Origin: Cordylochernes scorpioides
Lineage: Eukaryota > Arthropoda > Arachnida > Pseudoscorpiones > Chernetidae
Reading direction: 5' to 3'
DNA: 64,000 nt
NCBI GenBank assembly: GCA_030710605.1
Contig: CP092874.1
Coordinates: forward strand, 37,398,696 to 37,462,695
Below, piece by piece: positions 56,851 through 64,000 of the stretch (the stretch's first letter is position 1; the number at the start of each line of letters is the position of its first letter). The translations under genes were made by a program, and so were the position numbers. The notes beneath the pieces are model-generated. The model saw nothing but the letters and a program-made list of their open reading frames with translations. It did not search any database and was not told the origin of the DNA.

Positions 56851-57168
56851 CTAGACGAATGACCCGGGCAACGCCCGTGTTTTACCCGATTGAATGTTTT
56901 TATTCAAATACTATTTGTTACAATTATAAATTGGAGCCGTGGATGTCACTCTTGTGAAACGTCCCGCTCCAAACTTTACATGTACATTAGGTCAGCTGGT
57001 ATTACCCCTCATTTTCACCGCTAGAGGCGCGAGCGAATTGACTTTTTGTAAATATACATAATTATAAAGATAGAAGCTTCTATAGAAGATAATGATCATA
57101 ATGATGATGCGCGCGCATCCGTGACAGCGATGAGGAATTGAGGAAAGACGGTCGTGACTATATATTAA
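56851..57168 (-). mobile_element. Helitron array unit 3
   Basis: CTAGACGAATGACCCGGGCA... to ..GTCGTGACTATATATTAAT. Contains one GCGCGC module. The 5' terminal bases are altered at the junction with unit 4. Nearly identical inside to 37545-37864 and unit 1. Confidence 0.75.
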
Positions 57169-57678
57169 TGACGAATGACCCGGGCAACGCCCGGGTTTTA
57201 CCCAATTAAATGTTTTTATTCAAATACTATTTGTTACAATTCTAAATTGGCGCCGTGGATGTCACACTTGTGAAACGTCCCGCAAACTTTGTGTCTGAGA
57301 AGCGATATTTTTATAGAAAGATGATCTGGCTTTTGTTTTCTGCTCGAATGAATGTTTTTTTGTTAGAATTTTGTTCCTGCGTACAAAATAATGAACTGGT
57401 TTCACCCGTGGTCTCTGCTTTTTGGAATTTTTCCCGATATAATTTTGTATCTGATAATCAAACATGATACAGCAATATCGTCATCATCATTTTATGACTA
57501 AAAATATATAGTTTTAATAATTGATTTATATATATTTTTAAATAGCCTATCGTCTTCCCCGTATTTTTTTACCTATGTATGGAAATTTTGGTTTGAATTA
57601 GTGAACTACTGCGAATTTGTATACCGGACATACAAACAAACATACAAACAGACAAACATTCATTTTTATATATATAGA
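57169..57678 (-). mobile_element. Helitron array unit 4 (TCTATATATA subfamily)
   Basis: The same element as 19721-20231 in opposite orientation. Minus strand starts TCTATATATATAAAAATGAA at 57678 and ends in the ACCCGGGCGTTGCCCGGGT hairpin. The CTAG terminus is damaged at the junction. Its internal plus frame 57255-57467 is also open in the other copies but is not recognisable. Confidence 0.8.
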
Positions 57679-58825
57679 ATTTACTCTTCATTGTTGGCTT
57701 TTTATATTATATTTACTCTTCATTGTTGGCTTTTTATCCTACATTCACTCTGTTGGCTTTTTATATTACATTTACTCTTCATTGTTGGCTTTTTATCTTA
57801 CATTCACTCTTCATTGTTGGCTTTTTATATTATATTTACTCTTCATTGTTGGCCTTTTATCTTACATTATTCTTCAAGGTTGGCTTTTTATATTACATTC
57901 ACTCTTCATTGTTGGCTTTTTATCTTACATTCATTCTTCATTGTTGGCTTTTTATATTACATTTACTATTCATTGTTGGCTTTTTATCTTACATTCACTC
58001 TTCATTGTTGGCTTTATATCTTACATTCATTCTTCATTGTTGGCTTTTTATATTGCATTCACTCTTCATTGTTGGCTTTTAATCTTACATTCATTCTTCA
58101 TTGTTGGCTTTTTATATTACATTTACTCTTTATTGTTGGCTTTTTATCTTACATTCACTCTTCATTGTTGGCTTTTTATATTATATTTACTCTTCATTGT
58201 TGGCTTTTTATCTTACATTTATTCTTCATTGTTGGCTTTTTATATTGCATTCACTCTTCATTGTTGGCTTTTAATCTTACATTCATTCTTCATTGTTGGC
58301 TTTTTATATTACATTTACTCTTCATTGTTGGCTTTTTATATTACATTCACTCTTCATTGTTGGCTTTTTATATTATATTTACTCTTCATTGTTGGCTTTT
58401 TATCTTACATTTATTCTTCATTGTTGGCTTTTTATATTACATTTACTCTTCATTGTTGGCTTTTTATCTTAAATTCATTCTTCATTGTTGGCTTTTTATT
58501 TCATATTTACTCTTCATTGTTGGCTTTTTATCTAACATTCATTCTTCATTGTTGGCTTTTTATATTATATTTACTCTTCATTGTTGGCTTTTTATCTTAC
58601 ATTTATTCTTCATTGTTGGCTTTTTATATTATATTTACTCTTCATTGTTGGCTTTTTATCTTACATTTTATCTTCATTGTTGGCTTTTTATATTACATTT
58701 ACTCTTTATTGTTGGCTTTTTATCTTACATTCATTCTTCATTGTTGGCTTTTTATATCATATTTACTCTTCATTCTTGGCTTTTTATCTTACATTCATTC
58801 TTCATTGTTGGCTTTTTATATTATA
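57679..58825. repeat. 32-bp minisatellite, block 1
   Basis: Two alternating 32-bp units, ACTCTTCATTGTTGGCTTTT + TATATTATATTT and the ..TATCTTACATTC.. form. The block abuts the 5' terminus of Helitron unit 4. Open in all three plus frames (hydrophobic LAFYIIFTLHCW-type repeats), an artefact of stop-free units. Confidence 0.95.
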
Positions 58826-58906
58826 CTAATGATGATGCGCGCGCATCCGTGACATGAGGAATTGAGGAATTGACGGTGGAAAGACGGTCGTGACTATATA
58901 TGTTGA
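58826..58906 (-). repeat. Helitron 5'-end module between minisatellite blocks
   Basis: GATGATGCGCGCGCATCCGT ... GGTCGTGACTATATATGTTGA. The same module as in the Helitron units, ending at their TCAAC terminus. Confidence 0.7.
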
Positions 58907-59492
58907 TTATATTATATTTACTATTCATTGTTGGCTTTTTATCTTACATTCACTCTTCATTGTTGGCTTTATATCTTACATTCATTCTTCATTGTTGGCT
59001 TTTTATATTGCATTCACTCTTCATTGTTGGCTTTTAATCTTACATTCATTCTTCATTGTTGGCTTTTTATATTACATTTACTCTTCATTGTTGGCTTTTT
59101 ATCTTACATTCACTCTTCATTGTTGGCTTTTTATATTATATTTACTCTTCATTGTTGGCTTTTTATCTTACATTTATTCTTCATTGTTGGCTTTTTATAT
59201 TACATTTACTCTTCATTGTTGGCTTTTTATCTTAAATTCATTCTTCATTGTTGGCTTTTTATTTCATATTTACTCTTCATTGTTGGCTTTTTATCTTACA
59301 TTCATTCTTCATTGTTGGCTTTTTATATTATATTTACTCTTCATTGTTGGCTTTTTATCTTACATTTATTCTTCATTGTTGGCTTTTTATATTATATTTA
59401 CTCTTCATTGTTGGCTTTTTATCTTACATTTTATCTTCATTGTTGGCTTTTTATATTACATTTACTCTTTATTGTTGGCTTTTTATCTTACA
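58907..59492. repeat. 32-bp minisatellite, block 2
   Basis: Unit order, including the odd variants ACTATTC, GCTTTATATC and TTTCATATT, reproduces part of block 1 (from about 57955). Block 2 is therefore a copy of block 1 rather than an independent expansion. Confidence 0.9.
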
Positions 59493-59786
59493 TTATTATA
59501 TCTTATTATTATTAATATCATTAGATAATGATAATGATCATAATGATGATGCGCGCGCATCCGTGACATGACGGTGGAAAGACGGTCGTGACTATATATG
59601 TTGATAATAAAATAATAATATAATAAATGATAATAATAAAATAATAATATAATAATATTTATTATTATTATTATCATTAGATAATGATAATGATCATAAT
59701 GATGATGCGCGCGCATCCGTGACATGAGGAATTGATTGTTGACGGTTGAAAGACGGTCGTGACTATATATGTTGATAATATATATA
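59493..59786 (-). repeat. Two further Helitron 5'-end modules with (ATT)n
   Basis: Modules at about 59519-59602 and 59680-59776, each TCATTAGATAATGATAATGA ... GCGCGCGCATCCGTGACATG ... GACTATATATGTTGA, separated by AT-rich trinucleotide tracts. Confidence 0.7.
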
Positions 59787-59862
59787 TATATATGGATGCG
59801 GCCTTCTCAAAAATGGTAAAATGAAAATTGGCCTTCTAATATAAAAAGGTTCGCCACCCCTG

Positions 59863-59870
59863 ATCTAGTA
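59863..59870. repeat. hAT target-site duplication, right
   Basis: ATCTAGTA, identical to 41733-41740. Confidence 0.95.
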
Positions 59871-59888
59871 TATTATTTAAAAAAAAAA

Positions 59889-59961
59889 AGTTTCTGCCAG
59901 GGCTCGAACCTGGGACCTTCCGCGTGTTAGGCGGATGTGATAACCACTACACCACAGAAAC
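59889..59961 (-). tRNA. tRNA-Val (anticodon AAC)
   Basis: Minus-strand cloverleaf: acceptor GTTTCTG/CAGAAAC; A box TGGTGTAGTGG; anticodon stem TCCGC/GCGGA with loop CTAACAC (anticodon AAC); T-arm CCAGG-TTCGAGC-CCTGG with B box GGTTCGAGCCC. The A-run at 59879-59888 is its T-run terminator. The hAT element lies ~27 bp beyond its 3' end. Likely functional. A single copy in the window. Confidence 0.95.
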
Positions 59962-60287
59962 ATGTAAATTATTAACTTCACATTACTATCATATGAAATT
60001 ACATTCAAACACACGCTCACTCCAAACCATAATTAACACATAACAATCAATACTTTAATAAAAAGGCATCTCCTTATGCCATAAGCCTGTAAGTTGGTGA
60101 TGGCTTGTGCCATCTGTCGGAATAAATATAAAGTCTTTGTTGGTTTTTAATAATTCTAGAATTTGCCAAATATACCCATTCTCGATTAATAAAGAAAAGC
60201 TTTAAAAATACTTAATACAACACAATGTACACAATCAACCAATAAGTTCAAATTTATACAAAAGTCATCGCCTAATAATATAACTAC
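59962..60287. other. Spacer upstream of tRNA-Val, no gene recognised
   Basis: No features beyond short AT-rich tracts. Confidence 0.5.
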
Positions 60288-60760
60288 ACTCATGGACAAA
60301 ACTTAAGGAAGCTGTACCTTTTATAATGTATTTCGGGATTCAGACAATAACTCTGAAAGATATTACAGTGACTTTTATTGAAGATACACGAGATAAGCAA
60401 GTGGGAATAAATTTGCCTCTGTTTCCTTCCTTCCTTTACTGCCTTCCTCTACTGAGAGTGACGGCCACGTGGTCTCTCCATATCTCCTTCCTACATCCTC
60501 TTCATCTCCTCGTGTCGTTAGACCGTCTGTGTATCCCTGTTATCTCCTTCCCCTCGATATCTTCCCCCGGAGCTTTCCCTCTAACACTGTCAGCAATGTC
60601 TCTCCTGCTGATCCGCGCATCACATGTCCAGCACACATCATTTTGTTGTTGTTTTTATGAACTTTATCAGCTGGCGTTCTGTACCCATTCCATTGAGGAC
60701 TTAATTATTTGTTATCATATATCTGTTACCTAGAAACCTCACCTAACTGTAAATAATTTC
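60288..60760 (-). mobile_element. MITE end plus LINE C-terminal remnant (copy A')
   Basis: Starts with the MITE terminus CACTCATGGACAAAACTTAA preceded by TA (one base offset). 60445-60660 on the minus strand is the same decayed LINE tail (HVMRG.AGETLL-like) as 1325-1530. Shows where region A would continue if the LINE at 1-1205 were not joined to it. Confidence 0.55.
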
Positions 60761-60941
60761 CCAATCTTCTCAAGATTTTTTAATCCTGTCAGCCTATCTG
60801 AATATTTCTTTCCATCCCCCCTCAGATCCACATTTCACAAATGTTTCCGATAATCTGTCCATTGGCCCCTACAACACCACATTTCAATTCCTAATCTTCA
60901 CCGGCCTCTTTCTAACAAGTATTAAACTCAAATATTGGAAA

Positions 60942-61443
60942 GCACACACAAAACTTTATTAAGACTACCGGTCTTATACAGATTCACCTCAGGAAGGAAG
61001 CATAGATGGAGCTCCTGTACTCCAGGCAGCACAGAACCCAGGCTCCAAGTCCGACGCATGTCCAGTGGTCACACCGTACATACGTCAAGGTTAGCGTATC
61101 ACTGGAAAGACGAGTGTGGAATCAGCCGCATTCTAGTCTTCACTTTCCTCATCTAAATAAACCACGACATTCGGCTATTCTATCAAATATTGAAGAACAT
61201 GCACAACTTTATTAAGACCACCGGTCTTATACAGATTCACCTCAGGAAGGAAGCATAGATAGAACTTCTATACTCCAGGCAGCACTGAACCCAACAATAG
61301 CCTCCAGGTCCGACACATGTCCAATGGTCACACCGTGCATATGTCAGCGTACCATTAAAGAGACGAGTGGAGAATCAGTCGCGTTCTAGACTTCGCTTTC
61401 CTCATCCAAATAAACCACGACATTCGGCGATTCCATCAAATAT
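60942..61443. repeat. ~250-bp tandem repeat, 2 units (copy A')
   Basis: ACCGGT landmarks at 60967 and 61220 (253 bp). The last unit matches the last unit of 1828-2828, so two internal units are missing here or extra there. Confidence 0.85.
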
Positions 61444-61862
61444 TGGGAAAGCAAACCTCTCCGTTTGAGTCAGAATTGTAGCAGCTTCTCTCTGACCCCG
61501 AGGGGTGGAGTGGGGAGTTAGTCCAGACAATAGGGGGGTCGGGGGACCGTCAACAGACGTGTGACTCACCACGTCCCCTTGTGATGAGGGGGTGGGGGAC
61601 TATTTATACCAAGGGAAAGGATAATAATAAAATGTTAAATATGCAAAACGGCATTATAGAGATCTGAAACCTAAACACAAGACAAATCAGGTTAGGTTAA
61701 AAACTAAAACATTTGATGCTGGTGTAAAAAATAGGAGGGAATTAATAAAAAAAACAATTTATTGAAAAGGTGGTGGATCTATTTCGAAGCATGACAGGAC
61801 ATTTCACTTGCAATTATTCTCTTACAAATTGAAAAAATTGTAGCACGATTCTATAGTAAAGG

Positions 61863-62005
61863 TAAGATTCTATAAAAGTATAACAAATATAAAGTTTTGC
61901 GGAGGAGCCTCTTTTATTATAAAAGAGGCTCCTCCGCAAAACTTTATATTTGTTATACTTTTATACTAATTTATACGGAGTTTACCTGTAGAGTAAGATT
62001 CTATA
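61863..62005. repeat. 119-bp palindromic insertion with 12-bp direct repeats
   Basis: TAAGATTCTATA at 61863-61874 and 61994-62005 flanks 119 bp absent from region A, where one TAAGATTCTATA is present. Most of the insert is a perfect inverted repeat: arms 61873-61916 and 61920-61963 (44 nt each) with a 3-nt loop, including GGAGGAGCCTC/GAGGCTCCTCC. Non-coding. Confidence 0.9.
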
Positions 62006-62171
62006 TTAAAACAAAAATAACTTATTTTATTAACGATTAAAAGACATTTTCTTTCCTATTAATTATTTTATTATATATAAAAACGTATTAAAATAGCGGA
62101 ATAATTGATATTAATAATAATAAAAATTACATTTAAAAAAATTTAAATTATTTGTAAAAAAAAAAAAAAAA

Positions 62172-62244
62172 CGAGCCTGCCAGGATTCGAACCTGGAATC
62201 TTCTGATCCGTAGTCAGACGCGTTATCCGTTGCGCCACAGGCCC
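62172..62244 (-). tRNA. tRNA-Arg (anticodon ACG), copy A'
   Basis: Identical in sequence to 3421-3493, including the adjacent T-run terminator. Confidence 0.95.
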
Positions 62245-62375
62245 ACGACTAATGGTCCTTTATAAATAAATATTAAATACGAATTCGAAAATTAATGCCT
62301 TGTATCAATATTGAAGTGAAAACCTCAGGCCTCCTGAGAACCGACTGATTGAAGAATTAAGAAACAAAAAAAGAA

Positions 62376-62726
62376 ATAATCCTCACCCAATCAGATAAGG
62401 AGGACAAGCAGGGATTCTGGACAAGACTGATTACCATAGTAAAATGCTAAACATCATTGAAGATCCAGCAACCTTCAAACTCATTTCCAAAGAAGAAAAA
62501 CCCCGAGAATACTTTTTATTCAAAAAAGAACTCAAGAAGATTCATAAGGAACATAATTTCGAGCGAAGAATTGAAAGACTTTTTGTCTAATATGCAAATC
62601 GATGCCTTCATATATGGCCTCCCTAAAATTCATAAATCAAGTGTCCCCTTAAGACCCATAGTGGCCTTCTACCATTCCCCAATAACGCCTCTCTCCAATT
62701 TCATCTCAACCTTTCTCAGCCCATAA
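62376..62726 (+). pseudogene. Penelope-like RT fragment (copy A')
   Basis: Same as 3625-3975, but the key motif reads YGLPKIHK (Pro kept) and SSEELKDF for SSKELKDF. It therefore preserves the older sequence at both sites. Confidence 0.75.
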
Positions 62727-62822
62727 TCAAGCAGTAGAATTCTCGGTTTTCAATCTACAACACCACCACCTTCATAGAAGAAATACTCAAGAGTGTTTAT
62801 ATAAACTAAGAGGTGGGTCAAC

Positions 62823-63001
62823 TCTTGCCCAAAATGTAGCTTGGCACCTGCAGCTCAAGAACACATTGCATTAGACTTGCATTGTACTAAACAGGACCTT
62901 TGGGAGAGGCCGCTGTTTATCATCAAACAGCTCGAGGAGCATGAACTCGTGGAATTCGTGTAATCTTAGCACAAAGGGTTAAGAAACAACAACGACAACA
63001 A
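62823..63001 (+). mobile_element. LINE 3' end with AAC-type tail (copy A')
   Basis: Same as 4072-4258, with tail AAACAACAACGACAACAAG. Confidence 0.65.
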
Positions 63002-63633
63002 GAGATGGGCCAAGCCATCAGTAACTTTTAGTTGCAAGATCAGGAGATTCCTTTCTCTTAATTTTACAACCTGATCCCAGTACAGAATCACTTTGGTGTA
63101 CTCTTCTTTTTTTTTTTTCATATTTTATAATTAGGTTTATCCATTTGTATTATCATCATTGAATGTAAATATTTAAAAAATATATAATTTCCATAGCAGA
63201 CTCCATGACGAACCCCTGTATATAAGACTGGATGTCTTAATAAATACTTATGTGCATGCGTGTGATCCTGACAACTAATAATGGGATAGTTTCCAGCTAT
63301 ATCCTCCAATATGGGTGGTCAGAAAACCGTTTTAACCGAGAAGAGGGTCTTTATGAGGGTGAATTAGCGTCCTCTCTGCACTCTTATCCCTAGCAAGATG
63401 TTGGCACGGCAAGTGAGCGGTTTTGAACAGCAATTTATTTCTCCCGTGTGCGCCATTGTCGGTAGGTGAGAAGTGATGTACTTCTTATTTACATATAACC
63501 TGATGATAACCTTTGACAGGTTGGGAATTAAGATAAACTACAAGAAACAGGAATATTGTGAACGAGTTTTTTGAAATTAATCAAGAGTGATTCTTATTTT
63601 AAGAATTATAACTAATAAACACGAGAGAATATC
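63002..63633. other. Intergenic repeat-like DNA (copy A')
   Basis: Copy of 4259-4880. No gene recognised. Confidence 0.5.
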
Positions 63634-63795
63634 CACTCATGGACAAAACTTAAGGAAGTTGTACCTTTTAGCATATATATCGGGACAATAACTCTGAAAG
63701 ATATTACAGTAACCTTTATTGAAGACACACGAGATAAAATAAAAACGACCAATGATATGAAAGACTTTCCACTTTCTTAAGTTTGTCCAAAAGTG
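63634..63795. mobile_element. Tc1/mariner-like MITE (copy A')
   Basis: Same element as 4881-5042, CACTCATGG ... CCAAAAGTG|TA. Confidence 0.65.
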
Positions 63796-64000
63796 TATGT
63801 CATTCAAATAAAACTCAGTTTCTACGGTTAATACTACGATGAAAAGTAGTGAGAGGGCTTAGCTCATCATAAATTAACAGTTCTGCGGTTTCGTCAATTT
63901 AACCCACCAGACCGCTTGTTTGCGCCTAGTTATGTAAATAACTTGCTAGGCTGCATTGATTTATAATCATGCAGATTTTTCTTTCTTTCTTTTAATTATG
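63796..64000. other. End of region A', no gene recognised
   Basis: Copy of 5043-5247. The window stops ~18 bp short of where block B would begin. Confidence 0.6.

Larger units (their letters stand above)
41741..59862 (+). mobile_element. hAT (ZBED-type) DNA transposon, 18.1 kb with nested insertions
   Basis: Terminal inverted repeat CAGGGGTGGCGAAC at both ends (left 41741-41754; right, complement, 59849-59862) with perfect 8-bp flanking duplications, both diagnostic of hAT elements. Subterminal GGCC-rich words (GTGGCCTTTTC, GAAGGCC) occur at both ends. Transposase pieces lie at 42396-42900 and 50163-51483 in the same orientation. Removing the nested elements leaves ~2.7 kb, a normal size for this class. 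Non-autonomous now. Confidence 0.93.

Noticed and set aside
57255-57467. 71-codon frame conserved in Helitron copies (also 36225-36440)
   Set aside because: Conserved only because the element copies are near-identical. No Helitron protein motif, and small indels shift it between copies.
57601-59571. Long hydrophobic 'membrane protein' frames
   Set aside because: All three frames are open because the 32-bp unit lacks stops. The peptides are just the repeat translated.

Overview
This is a eukaryotic, almost certainly invertebrate-animal (probably arthropod) genomic window. It is AT-rich and dominated by transposable elements. Evidence for a metazoan: tRNA genes with pol III A and B boxes, one recognisable metazoan protein-coding exon with a splice acceptor, LINEs, a Penelope-like remnant, copia and gypsy LTR elements, mariner, hAT, Helitrons and MITEs. 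There are no operons and no prokaryotic genes. The species cannot be named from the sequence.

Layout. Region A (1-5264): a LINE remnant at the left edge, a ~250-bp tandem repeat (4 units), tRNA-Arg(ACG), a Penelope-type reverse-transcriptase fragment, a LINE 3' end and a Tc1/mariner-like MITE. Region B (5265-21020): a 29-bp minisatellite, LINE and SINE debris, a 37-bp minisatellite, a broken mariner transposase, a LINE with a nested retroelement, a 78-bp satellite, a Helitron and the 3'-terminal coding exon of L-2-hydroxyglutarate dehydrogenase (minus strand). A 100-N gap (21021-21120) follows. Region B' (21121-37390) is a near-identical second copy of B that begins at the first base after the gap. 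It differs mainly by whole repeat units in the three tandem arrays and by homopolymer indels. The most economical reading is a false (haplotypic or overlapping-contig) duplication.

Region C (37391-59888): foldback elements (one around a Helitron, one around a tRNA-Thr-like sequence), a 5'-truncated LINE with an uninterrupted RT-RNase H reading frame, and then a single 18.1-kb composite. The composite is a ZBED-type hAT transposon (41741-59862) with matching 8-bp target duplications (ATCTAGTA). Inside it are nested a gypsy element with two LTRs (itself hit by a LINE), a copia element with a perfect 5-bp target duplication (ATTAA), a head-to-tail Helitron array and a 32-bp minisatellite. A small ubiquitin-like reading frame lies in the same composite. 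tRNA-Val(AAC) sits just beyond the hAT. Region A' (60290-64000) is a second copy of region A, with 2 instead of 4 of the ~250-bp units and an extra 119-bp palindromic insertion.

Host functions are sparse: L2HGDH (mitochondrial L-2-hydroxyglutarate oxidation), three tRNA genes and perhaps the ubiquitin-like frame. Everything else is mobile or tandemly repeated DNA, nearly all of it decayed. If the assembly is right, the minus-strand intron upstream of the L2HGDH exon is at least ~27 kb and contains the whole hAT nest.
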